From: Bacteroidales bacterium
GTDB taxonomy: Bacteria > Bacteroidota > Bacteroidia > Bacteroidales > BM520
Length of the DNA stretch: 7,828 bases
Assembly: GCA_028701815.1 (NCBI GenBank)
Contig: JAQVPY010000101.1
Coordinates: 1-7,828, forward strand
Reading direction: 5' to 3'
In this document: in pieces, positions 1 to 6,825 of the stretch
How the letters are laid out: every line of letters begins with the position of its first letter
How positions within the stretch are numbered: the stretch's first letter is position 1
The notes under the pieces: model-generated
What the model was told of the DNA's origin: nothing
Seen by the model: the letters and a program-made list of their open reading frames with translations, nothing else
Databases searched by the model: none
Position numbers and translations under genes: made by a program

Positions 1-922
1 TATTGTCCGTATATATACTTCTACTTCTTGTATAGTTTGTTTTATGTATGATTTTCAGGAAGTTATTTCTTTTTGTAGAGTCGGCAGGTATTGTATCGGC
101 ATGTGTTTTTGTGATATAGAAATATTGAGCGAGATGCCATCCGCCGGATTTAATGAGGTTTTCGGCGTCGGATAAGGTTACGTCGATAGTTTTCCTATTA
201 GAGTAAATGTTCTTGGTAAAATCCTCGTCGTTAGAGATGCCTCCGTTTTCGGAGACATTGATGCGGGAGTGGTAGTAAGCGAGCATGACGCCGTATCTGT
301 AGTCTTTAGTATTAAATCTCAGGTTAGTTGAGAAGTTGTCATTAAGGGCGGCTTGTTTGGAATAGAATCCTCCGAGGTTTAAGAAGTTAAAAGAAGCGCC
401 AAAGTCGATTGTTTTACCGAGTTTTTGATTATGTTCGGCTAAAAAATAATTTTCGTCGCGGTCGCTTCCAGGGGCTTGAGAATAGTATAGGTTGGTATAT
501 GGTTTCAGTCCGGAATAATATTTTGTATTGTATTCTGTAAGGGTATAGTATTCGAAGCTATTGTCGTTATAAAAAAATCCGGGATTGGTATTAGGGGAAA
601 ACTTTAGGTTTTTATGGGCGTGTCCTGAGTTGCTGGTAGCGTTATAGAAGTTTGCGCCTTTATTAAGGCGTTCATATTGTTGAAATTCGTGGGGTGTAGT
701 GTCGAGTGGGTATATAGCATTGTTGTCGGCCGGAAAATTATCGAGGAAGCTATAATAAATTTTCAGGGAGTCGGCGTAGCTAACGGCGGGTAGAGAGTCG
801 TGGGCATGGCGCTGAGGTGTCTCGTCGTCAGGATTTTTGGACCGGTCGGGGAGCGATTGTCCGAAACACACTGAGGTTGTCAGCAATAGGAGTGGCAATA
901 TGTAGCGAACAATAATATTCAT
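1..922 (-). CDS. Putative outer-membrane porin, Porin_10-like (5' part; 3' end outside window)
   Basis: The reverse strand is open from an ATG at 922 to the window edge: 307 codons with no stop. Residues 1-21 form a signal peptide: a short basic start (MNIIVRY), a leucine-rich core, then CFG before Gln22, a common end of Bacteroidota export signals. Cys19 lacks a lipobox, so a lipoprotein is unlikely. A polar linker (about 23-50) precedes Tyr/Asn/Phe-rich alternating strands typical of an outer-membrane beta-barrel. The stretch at about 136-270 (YYSGLKPYTNLYYSQAPGSD, then LGKTIDFGASFNF, NLRFNTKDYRYGV, SENGGISNDEDF, LSDAENLIKSGGWHL) follows the order I know from the Bacteroidota 'putative porin' family, whose members are usually over 600 residues, so about half is present. 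Function in that family is predicted, not proven. The coding strand favours C-ending codons (GAC, GCC, AAC), unlike the plus-strand genes. It is divergent from the glycan operon. Confidence 0.85.
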   Translation of the reverse strand, partial: MNIIVRYILPLLLLTTSVCFGQSLPDRSKNPDDETPQRHAHDSLPAVSYADSLKIYYSFLDNFPADNNAIYPLDTTPHEFQQYERLNKGANFYNATSNSGHAHKNLKFSPNTNPGFFYNDNSFEYYTLTEYNTKYYSGLKPYTNLYYSQAPGSDRDENYFLAEHNQKLGKTIDFGASFNFLNLGGFYSKQAALNDNFSTNLRFNTKDYRYGVMLAYYHSRINVSENGGISNDEDFTKNIYSNRKTIDVTLSDAENLIKSGGWHLAQYFYITKTHADTIPADSTKRNNFLKIIHKTNYTRSRSIYTDN

Positions 923-928
923 AACTTA

Positions 929-936
929 CAAAAATA
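929..936 (-). promoter_or_regulatory. Candidate Bacteroidota -7 element for the porin gene
   Basis: On the reverse strand these eight bases read TATTTTTG, a full match to the TAnnTTTG -7 consensus of Bacteroidota sigma factors. No good -33 TTG/TTTG lies about 17-21 bp upstream. The element ends only 6 bp before the start codon at 922, so transcription would begin at or next to the ATG, giving a leaderless or nearly leaderless mRNA. AT-rich sequence makes a chance match plausible. Confidence 0.4.
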
Positions 937-951
937 ATAAAAATTATTTGG

Positions 952-973
952 AATTGGGATTTAGAAATTGGGA
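952..973. repeat. Short direct repeat AATTGGGA, two copies 14 bp apart
   Basis: AATTGGGA occurs at 952-959 and again at 966-973, the only G-rich patches in an otherwise AT-rich intergenic region. The starts are 14 bp apart, more than one helical turn. The pair lies upstream of both divergent genes and could be a binding site for a regulator, but two 8-bp copies are weak evidence. Confidence 0.3.
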
Positions 974-1005
974 ATTTTAAAAAGTAGGAAATATTTTTTA
1001 AAATT
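973..1005. repeat. AT-only inverted repeat in the divergent intergenic region
   Basis: An 11-bp arm AATTTTAAAAA (973-983) is matched exactly by its reverse complement TTTTTAAAATT (995-1005) around an 11-base centre. It sits just upstream of the plus-strand -7 candidate. It could be an operator or a flexible promoter-proximal tract. Because both arms contain only A and T in an AT-rich background, chance occurrence cannot be excluded. Confidence 0.35.
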
Positions 1006-1018
1006 GATGATAAATCTT

Positions 1019-1026
1019 TATATTTG
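1019..1026 (+). promoter_or_regulatory. Candidate Bacteroidota -7 element for the glycan operon
   Basis: The bases read TATATTTG, a full match to the TAnnTTTG consensus. The start codon at 1056 lies 29 bp further on, so a start site 5-7 bp past the element would leave a leader of roughly 20-25 nt. The -33 position holds a T-rich run (994-999) rather than a clear TTG. No other gene precedes the operon, so a promoter is required in this 133-bp gap. Confidence 0.5.
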
Positions 1027-1055
1027 CAGTTTATAGTAAATGTTTTGATCAAGAT

Positions 1056-3008
1056 ATGAAGTTATCCATAGTAATAGTTAACTACAATGTGAAGTATTTT
1101 CTAGAGCAGTGTCTTTTATCTGTTCGTGAGGCCATACAGGGGATTGAGAGTGAGATATTTGTAGTCGACAATAATTCTGTGGATGATTCTTTACAGATGT
1201 TAAACGACAGGTTTCCAGAGGTGCATGTAATTGCCAACAAGGAGAACGTGGGGTTTGCGAAGGCCAACAATCAGGCGTTAAGGCTATCTATGGGGGAATA
1301 TTGTCTTTTGTTGAATCCGGACACGGTTGTTGAGAAGGATACTTTTTTGAAGATGTTGTCTTTTATGGATTCTCATCCGGAGGCCGGTGGATTAGGGGTC
1401 AAGATGCTTGACGGTAAGGGGAATTTTCTTCCGGAGTCGAAGAGGAGTTTACCAACGCCGGCTGTTTCTTTTTATAAGATTTTCGGTTTATCGAAACTAT
1501 TTCCGAGGTCAAAGAAATTCGGGCAATATCACCTTTCATATCTTGACAAGGATAAGACGCATGAGGTAGATATTTTGGCTGGCGCCTGCATGTTAATCAG
1601 GAAGACGGTTTTAGATAAGATAGGTCTTTTGGACGAGACTTTTTTCATGTATGGAGAAGACATAGATTTGTCGTACAGGATTATTCTCGGCGGTTACAAA
1701 AACTATTATTATCCTGAGGCGAGGATTATACATTACAAGGGTGAGAGCACAAAGAAGGGCAGTTTAAATTATGTATATATTTTTTACAATGCCATGATTT
1801 TGTTTGCCAAAAAGTATTTTTCCGATAAAAACGTCAAATTATATTCGTTTGTTATCAATTGTGCTGTCTGGTTCAGGGCGTTTTTGGCGGTAATAGTCAG
1901 GTTTGTAAAGAAGGTGGCTCTTCCGGTTTTTGATGCGGCTGTTATTTATGGCGGCTTTATGGTTATAAAGCATTTTTGGGAGATAACAAAATTCGGTTAT
2001 ACGGGGTATTATCCTGACTTATATCAATTTTTGATAGTTCCGGTATATGTATTAACGTGGTTGTTATTTACGTATTTAAGTGGAGGTTATGATAGGCCGG
2101 TGAAGTTATCGCGAATTTTCAAGGGGATAGTTATGGGGACGGTAGCCATCCTTGTAGTTTATGCCTTGTTGAGTGAAGAGTTGAGGCATTCTCGTTTTAT
2201 GATTCTTTCAGGCGCGGTATGGGCTATATGTTCTCTTTCGGCTTCGCGTTTTATTTTATCGCGCATTAAGGGCTCCGGAATAACATTTTATAATCAGACA
2301 AAGAAGCGAATAGTGATAGTAGGCGGTCCCGAGGAAGTACGGCGGGTTAGTGATTTACTTGATAAGACGGGGCTGACTTATTTGGAGAAACTATTTGTAT
2401 ATAGTGATGAGTGTTACAATAAGGACAATCTTTGTTGCGGATATATTTCTCAGTTGGAGGATATCATCAGAGTTCACAAAATTAATGAAATAATATTTTG
2501 TGCCAAGGACATTGCCGCTAAAGACATAATTGATATGATGGCGTCTATGCGTAGTCTTGATATAGAGTATAAGATTGCGCCGACAGAGAGTATCTCTATT
2601 ATCGGCAGCAATTCGATAAATGCTTCAGGCGAGTTATATGTTGTAGATATTAACACAATTAACAAGCCATACAACAAGCGTAATAAGCGGATATTAGATG
2701 TGGTATCTGCATTTTTACTATTTGTTTTTTCTCCTATTATGGTATTTGTGGTAAAGAAGCCGTTGAGATTTTTTGCCGACATCTTTCATGTTTTTATAGG
2801 AGTGAAATCGTGGGTAGGCTATTATATGGAGAAGCCTGAGTATTATGAGAAGTTGCCAAAGATAAAACAGGGGATTCTTTCCCCGATGATTGTGATAGAT
2901 AAGGCGGCTACGTCTATTAATCCTGCGGAAATCAATCTGTTATATGCGAAGAATTACATTGTCAGTAATGATATAAACATAATTATTAAAGGAATAAGAT
3001 ATCTATAA
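1056..3008 (+). CDS. GT2 glycosyltransferase fused to a degenerate polyprenyl-phosphate sugar transferase-like membrane module
   Basis: The 650-residue protein has two parts. Residues 1-235 are a GT-A family 2 domain: SIVIVNYN (4-11), VVDNNS (36-41), ENVGFAKANN (63-72), the DXD-equivalent NPD (87-89), GED(I)D (200-204) as the usual catalytic-base region, and IIHYKGES (224-231). This resembles WbbL-type rhamnosyltransferases. Next come hydrophobic segments at about 262-283, 290-306, 325-341, 356-372 and 380-402, and a Rossmann-like stretch from KRIVIVGG (417-424), as in the N-terminal half of WcaJ/PglC-like initiating transferases. KRNKRILDVVSAFLLFVFSP (541-560) matches the membrane-anchor start of a bacterial sugar transferase, but the phosphate-sugar core (GPxFxxQxR, KFRSM, DELPQ) is absent. 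The text jumps to KSWVGYY (584-590), LPKIKQGIL (600-608) and a normal-looking tail. Transfer of a sugar from a nucleotide donor to a lipid-linked glycan at the inner membrane is inferred; donor and acceptor are unknown. First gene of the operon; its TAA overlaps the next ATG by one base. Confidence 0.88.
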   Translation: MKLSIVIVNYNVKYFLEQCLLSVREAIQGIESEIFVVDNNSVDDSLQMLNDRFPEVHVIANKENVGFAKANNQALRLSMGEYCLLLNPDTVVEKDTFLKMLSFMDSHPEAGGLGVKMLDGKGNFLPESKRSLPTPAVSFYKIFGLSKLFPRSKKFGQYHLSYLDKDKTHEVDILAGACMLIRKTVLDKIGLLDETFFMYGEDIDLSYRIILGGYKNYYYPEARIIHYKGESTKKGSLNYVYIFYNAMILFAKKYFSDKNVKLYSFVINCAVWFRAFLAVIVRFVKKVALPVFDAAVIYGGFMVIKHFWEITKFGYTGYYPDLYQFLIVPVYVLTWLLFTYLSGGYDRPVKLSRIFKGIVMGTVAILVVYALLSEELRHSRFMILSGAVWAICSLSASRFILSRIKGSGITFYNQTKKRIVIVGGPEEVRRVSDLLDKTGLTYLEKLFVYSDECYNKDNLCCGYISQLEDIIRVHKINEIIFCAKDIAAKDIIDMMASMRSLDIEYKIAPTESISIIGSNSINASGELYVVDINTINKPYNKRNKRILDVVSAFLLFVFSPIMVFVVKKPLRFFADIFHVFIGVKSWVGYYMEKPEYYEKLPKIKQGILSPMIVIDKAATSINPAEINLLYAKNYIVSNDINIIIKGIRYL

Positions 3009-3832
3009 TGAAGATAAATCTCGAACGACCTATTGTCTTTTTCGATTTGGAGACTACGGGGCTGTCTATTACGCAGGACAGGATAATAGAACTTGCGATA
3101 TTAAAGGTTAATGTAGATAATTCTACAGAAGAGAAGACGTGGCTGATAAATCCCGGCATGAAAATTTCTCTGGAATCGCAAGCAATTCATGGGATTTCAG
3201 ATGAAGATGTAAAAGATAAGCCGCTTTTTAAGCAGGTAGCCAAGGATATTGATAATTTCATCGGTAACGCCGATCTCGCAGGATACAATTGCATAAAATT
3301 TGACATTCCTTTTTTAGCCGAAGAGTTTTTAAGGGCGAATGTGGATTTTAAAATTGGCAGCCGCCGTTTTCTTGACGTACAGAATATCTTTCACAAGATG
3401 GAATCACGGACGCTTGTCGGGGCATATAAGTTTTATTGTCACAAGGATTTATTTGATGCTCATGAAGCGATGGCAGATACGCGGGCAACGTATGAGGTTT
3501 TTTTGGCGCAACTTGAGATGTATCAGGGCGTTGAATACAGGGACCTGCAAGGAGTTGTATCTTGCCCGATAGTCAACGATATTGCCAAGCTCAGTGAATT
3601 CACCCATCAGACAAACAATGTGGATTTAGCCGGATATATTGTATATAGCAAGACCGGTGAAGAGGTGTTTTCATTTGGGAAATACAGGAATATGAGTGTA
3701 AGAAATGTTTTTGAAAAAGAGCCGCAATATTACGATTGGATAATTAAAAGCGATTTTCCTGAATATACCAAGAAGGTATTGACGAAGATAATAACCGATT
3801 CTAAGAATTGTAAGGATTACAGGCTGTTTTAG
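3008..3832 (+). CDS. DnaQ-like DEDDh 3'-5' exonuclease with ExoX-like C-terminal domain
   Basis: This 274-residue protein carries all three exonuclease motifs: Exo I FFDLETTGL (Asp13, Glu15), Exo II YNCIKFDIPFL (Asp99) and Exo III HEAMADTRA (His152, Asp157). The set of acidic ligands plus histidine marks the two-metal DEDDh class. RRFLDVQ (119-125) is also typical of the fold. The segment FGKYRNMSV...EPQYYDWIIKSDFP (223-251) resembles the small C-terminal domain of exonuclease X-like proteins. It should remove nucleotides from DNA (or RNA) 3' ends in the cytoplasm; nothing ties it to polymerase III specifically. The start ATG lies inside the TAATG junction with the preceding gene, indicating translational coupling. 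The active site looks intact, so it is not a decayed passenger. A role in glycan synthesis is not expected; see findings. Confidence 0.93.
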   Translation: MKINLERPIVFFDLETTGLSITQDRIIELAILKVNVDNSTEEKTWLINPGMKISLESQAIHGISDEDVKDKPLFKQVAKDIDNFIGNADLAGYNCIKFDIPFLAEEFLRANVDFKIGSRRFLDVQNIFHKMESRTLVGAYKFYCHKDLFDAHEAMADTRATYEVFLAQLEMYQGVEYRDLQGVVSCPIVNDIAKLSEFTHQTNNVDLAGYIVYSKTGEEVFSFGKYRNMSVRNVFEKEPQYYDWIIKSDFPEYTKKVLTKIITDSKNCKDYRLF

Positions 3833-3833
3833 T

Positions 3834-4445
3834 ATGAAGATTATAGGAATCGGGCATAATTATCGTGAGCATATCAAGGAGATGGGAGGGTGTGTGCCCC
3901 CGAGTCCTGTGGTATTTCTCAAGCCCGATACTTCTATATTATTGCGTAACAGACCTTTTTATATACCGGAGTTTTCCGAGGAGATAGATTATGAGGCGGA
4001 GTTAGTTATAAAGATCTCCAAGAATGGTAAGTACATTCAGGAGGAGTATGCCTCTCAGTATTATGATGAAGTTGCTCTGGGCGTTGATTTTACCGCGCGG
4101 GATTTGCAGAAGCAAATGATTGCTGAGGGGAAGCCGTGGACTTTATGTAAGGGTTTTGACAATTCAGCCCCGTTGAGCAGGTTTGTTAAGATAGATTCTT
4201 TAAAAGACAGAGACAATATTCTATTTCGGTTAGCGTTGAATGATAAAATAGTTCAATATGGAAATTCCTCTGATATGGTTTTTCCTTTTGAGAAACTTAT
4301 ATCATTTATTTCGCGATATATATCATTAAAGATGGGTGATATAATTTTCACCGGGACGCCTGCGGGAGTTGGTAAAGTGGCTATTGGTGACAGGGTGACC
4401 GGCTTTATTGAGGACATGCAGATGATGAATTTTCAAATAAGATAA
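3834..4445 (+). CDS. Fumarylacetoacetate hydrolase (FAH) family protein, FAHD1/YcgM-like
   Basis: The 203-residue protein is a single FAH-fold domain of the size of the small FAHD1/YcgM group (about 200-225 residues). It begins with IGIGHNYREH (4-13), where His13 may be catalytic. PVVFLKPDTSI (25-35) follows. The metal ligands are expected at Glu54 and Glu56 (IDYEAELV) and Asp85 (GVDFTARDLQ). CKGFDNSAPL (105-114) has the conserved lysine, and IIFTGTPAGVG (170-180) closes the active site. Relatives hydrolyse acylpyruvates or decarboxylate oxaloacetate with Mg or Mn; the substrate here cannot be read from the sequence. No other aromatic-degradation genes lie nearby, so a housekeeping or metabolite clean-up role is more likely than a catabolic pathway. 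One base separates it from the exonuclease stop and five bases from the next ATG. Confidence 0.92.
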   Translation: MKIIGIGHNYREHIKEMGGCVPPSPVVFLKPDTSILLRNRPFYIPEFSEEIDYEAELVIKISKNGKYIQEEYASQYYDEVALGVDFTARDLQKQMIAEGKPWTLCKGFDNSAPLSRFVKIDSLKDRDNILFRLALNDKIVQYGNSSDMVFPFEKLISFISRYISLKMGDIIFTGTPAGVGKVAIGDRVTGFIEDMQMMNFQIR

Positions 4446-4450
4446 ATAGT

Positions 4451-5563
4451 ATGCGGGTTGTTTTTTTAGGGTTTGCGCATTTACCATACGAAGAGAGGAT
4501 AAGGTGTATGCAGAAACCTGCATTGGAAGAAGTGGGCTGTGAGGTTTTTATTATATCTGCCTGTATGGATGGGTATAATGGGGATAAAGTGTGCAGTTTC
4601 GATTCGGCAGGGATGACGAAGCCCCAGGCAATTTATCGTGTATGTGAGTATTTGAGGGGCATTTCTCCTGATATAATCATTTGTGATAACCCTGTTGCCA
4701 TACTTGCTGCTCAAAAGTACAAAAAAAGCCTTTCGGGGAGGCGCGATTTAAAGCTATATTATGATGTTACCGATTTTTATCCCGGAAAGACGAACCTGTA
4801 TGGGCTGGGTTTTTTAAAGAAGACCATAAAGCGTGTTATACTTAGTGCATTAAATTTCTATTCGGGCTTTCTTGTCGACGGCTTTATCTTTGGAGAATAT
4901 TACAAGTCGAAGTTTTTCAAACGCTATTTTGGAAAGAAAAAATCGGTATGCACTCCATATTATCCTGATTTAAAGTTTTTTAAACCGGAGAGTGAGAAAA
5001 AAACGGATTTTTCTGTTTGGAACATGCTCTATTGTGGTCGTTTTACAGAGGATAAGGGCTTTTTTGCGGTATTAGATGTAATGTCACTTTGTGCTATAGG
5101 CAGTCCTGACAAGGTTTTCAATTTGAATATTATTACCGGCTATGCGGAGAGTGGCAGTCCTGACTTTTCATCTCTTCCAGGAAATTTAAGGATAAACATT
5201 TTAGAATATTTGCCTTTTGAAGATTTTTGTCACAAGTTATCAGATAATGATATGTTTTTTGATTTGCGAGTCAATGACAGGCACAATACGCGTTGTCTTC
5301 CCATAAAGATTTTTTATTATATGGCTGTCGGCAAGCCGGTGGTTTATTCTAATTTGCGAGCCATACGAAACGGGATTCCAGAGATTGATGAAGTCGGCAT
5401 TCTTGTAGGGGATGATGTGTTGGAAACAGCGAAAGCTGTCAGTGAACTCCTTGCGGATGAGAGCAGGTACTGCAACATGTGTAATAGGGCTGTTGAATTA
5501 TCAAGGGATAAATACAATTGGCAGGAGATAAAGTCGGATTTTGTCAGGTTTGTTATAGAATAA
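4451..5563 (+). CDS. GT-B fold glycosyltransferase (GT4-like)
   Basis: The 370-residue protein has the two-domain GT-B pattern. The N-terminal half contains PDIIICDNPVAILAA (73-87) and YYDVTDFYPG (103-112), the latter in the place of the 'D.hE.yP' segment of GT4 enzymes. The donor-binding half begins with LYCGRFTEDKGF (193-204), the usual 'yvGrl...KG' motif. LPIKIFYYMAVGKPVVYS (283-300) is the sugar-nucleotide contact loop. The usual glutamate of 'KxFEYMA' is replaced by Tyr289. VGILVGDD (315-322) and a closing NW(x)EI helix (356-360) complete the fold. There are no signal peptide or clear membrane segments, so a cytoplasmic enzyme adding a sugar to a lipid-linked intermediate is inferred. 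The specific sugar is unknown. It sits between the FAH gene (5-bp gap) and the flippase (2-bp gap). Confidence 0.85.
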   Translation: MRVVFLGFAHLPYEERIRCMQKPALEEVGCEVFIISACMDGYNGDKVCSFDSAGMTKPQAIYRVCEYLRGISPDIIICDNPVAILAAQKYKKSLSGRRDLKLYYDVTDFYPGKTNLYGLGFLKKTIKRVILSALNFYSGFLVDGFIFGEYYKSKFFKRYFGKKKSVCTPYYPDLKFFKPESEKKTDFSVWNMLYCGRFTEDKGFFAVLDVMSLCAIGSPDKVFNLNIITGYAESGSPDFSSLPGNLRINILEYLPFEDFCHKLSDNDMFFDLRVNDRHNTRCLPIKIFYYMAVGKPVVYSNLRAIRNGIPEIDEVGILVGDDVLETAKAVSELLADESRYCNMCNRAVELSRDKYNWQEIKSDFVRFVIE

Positions 5564-5565
5564 GG

Positions 5566-6774
5566 ATGGGAAAGATAAGGATAGATAAGAATATCATACA
5601 GACGATTTTTGTCAAGGGCGGTATATTGCTCTTAAATTTTGCTGTTACGATTTTTGTTGCGCGGTTGTGGGGAGCTGAGGGGAAGGGGGTGGTCGCAATT
5701 TTCGCGGCAGATTTAAGTTTAATAGCTATCTTTTGCAATATTTTCACGAGTAGCAGTGCGTCATATTATTTAAAGCGTGTTGGGGCCTCAGCCTTAATGA
5801 CGCAAGCGTATTTGTGGGTAGCGATAATTTCCGGTGTATTAGCGATAGCTTTGTCTTTTTACAATAAGGGCGTTTCGCTGACATTACCGTTATTTATTGT
5901 ATCGATATTTCTCGGATATATCACTTTCCATTCGTCGTTATTTCTTGGAGCGCAGAAGGTGCCCTATTATAACCTGTTGACCTTTCTACAGCCATTATTG
6001 CTGTTGGTTTTCATGTTTGTTATTAATTATTGTGACACGAGTCTCGGGTATTATTCATATTTTTATGCCCAGATAATATCTTTAGTCATAGTTTTCATCA
6101 TATCCAAGATTTTGATGAGGAAGACCTTTGGACGTTTGAAATTTATTTTGGACAAGGCGGTAGTAAAGCAATCTTTTTTGTTTGGGTGGCAGACAGAATT
6201 AAGTAGTGTCTTTCAGTTGTTGAATTATCGGTTAAGTTTGTATGTCCTCGGGATAATGATGGACATGTCGGTTGTTGGTGTTTTCTCGATAGGCATGTCT
6301 GTAGGTGAGGCTATTTGGGTTTTCAGCAGGAGTATTTCTTTAGTGCAGTATTCCAATGTTTTAAAATCAGGGAACACTGCGGAAGCGAAGAAAGAGACAT
6401 CCAGGGTTGCATTATATGCCTTATATGCGTCGATAGCATGTTTAGCGATAATAGCATTATTACCTAAAGACTTTTTCTCGTTTATTTTCAAAGGGGAAGA
6501 GTTTGAATACGCAAAAAGATGTGTATTACTTATGTCTCCGGGGATATTAGCCATTGCTTTGACTAATGTTTACGGCAATTATTTTTCTGCAATAGGTTGC
6601 TTAAAAATTCTGATATTGAAATCCGGTGCGGGGTTGGTGGCAACGATTATTCTTGTATTAATATTAATACCGCGTTATGGAATAGACGGCGCATGTATTT
6701 CCAACACGATATCATATATTATCTCGTCGCTTATTTTGACGATTGCATTCTTTTCCAAGGGGAAGGATAAATAA
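5566..6774 (+). CDS. Wzx-like polysaccharide flippase (MOP superfamily)
   Basis: From ATG 5566 the product is 402 residues and begins MGKIRIDKNII, directly before the first membrane helix. This start lies 2 bp after the preceding stop. An in-frame ATG at 5518 would add 16 polar residues and overlap the upstream gene by 46 bp, so I reject it. About twelve hydrophobic helices can be seen, near 11-31, 42-62, 82-99, 105-127, 134-154, 164-183, 206-222, 224-245, 284-300, 318-340, 346-367 and 373-396. Family-like segments include VARLWGAEGKGVVAIF (31-46), SLYVLGIMMDMSVVGVFSIG (224-243) and IPRYGIDGACISNTISY (368-384). Wzx proteins move undecaprenyl-linked oligosaccharides from the cytoplasmic to the periplasmic face of the inner membrane. 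This fits the two glycosyltransferases upstream. No Wzy polymerase or ligase lies in the window. It is the last gene of the operon, followed at once by a terminator. Confidence 0.88.
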   Translation: MGKIRIDKNIIQTIFVKGGILLLNFAVTIFVARLWGAEGKGVVAIFAADLSLIAIFCNIFTSSSASYYLKRVGASALMTQAYLWVAIISGVLAIALSFYNKGVSLTLPLFIVSIFLGYITFHSSLFLGAQKVPYYNLLTFLQPLLLLVFMFVINYCDTSLGYYSYFYAQIISLVIVFIISKILMRKTFGRLKFILDKAVVKQSFLFGWQTELSSVFQLLNYRLSLYVLGIMMDMSVVGVFSIGMSVGEAIWVFSRSISLVQYSNVLKSGNTAEAKKETSRVALYALYASIACLAIIALLPKDFFSFIFKGEEFEYAKRCVLLMSPGILAIALTNVYGNYFSAIGCLKILILKSGAGLVATIILVLILIPRYGIDGACISNTISYIISSLILTIAFFSKGKDK

Positions 6775-6808
6775 AAAAGGATGTTCCCTGAAGGAAACAT
6801 CCTTTTTT
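6773..6808. terminator. Bidirectional intrinsic terminator between convergent genes
   Basis: AAAAAAGGATGTTCC (6773-6787) pairs with GGAAACATCCTTTTTT (6793-6808) around the loop CTGAA, with one unpaired A. The A run on one flank and T run on the other give a U-tract in either direction, so it can stop both the flippase operon and the surface-protein gene. Its first two bases are the last bases of the flippase stop codon. On the other side, the surface-protein stop is 17 bp away. Confidence 0.9.
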
Positions 6809-6825
6809 ATTAGAACAGTCCATTA

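Noticed and set aside
828..1052. 74-residue minus-strand ORF spanning the divergent intergenic region
   Set aside because: It runs in another frame across the porin start and signal-peptide region, which is far better supported; its product has no recognisable features.
2474..2782. 102-residue minus-strand ORF inside the GT2 fusion gene
   Set aside because: Antisense shadow of a gene with clear domain evidence; no matching promoter or family resemblance.
2988..2993. AAAGGA as a ribosome binding site for the exonuclease
   Set aside because: It is 14 bp from the ATG, too far for a normal Shine-Dalgarno site; overlap-driven coupling is the better explanation.
3339..3572. 77-residue plus-strand ORF inside the exonuclease gene
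   Set aside because: Out-of-frame shadow covering the conserved Exo III region of the real gene.
4326..4714. Two minus-strand ORFs (65 and 77 residues) across the FAH/GT-B junction
   Set aside because: They lie antisense to two well-supported genes and show no family features.
5518..5565. Upstream in-frame ATG for the flippase
   Set aside because: It would overlap the preceding gene by 46 bp and add 16 polar residues not typical of Wzx; the ATG at 5566 directly follows the stop codon.
6225..6554. 109-residue minus-strand ORF inside the flippase gene
   Set aside because: Antisense shadow of membrane-helix coding sequence.
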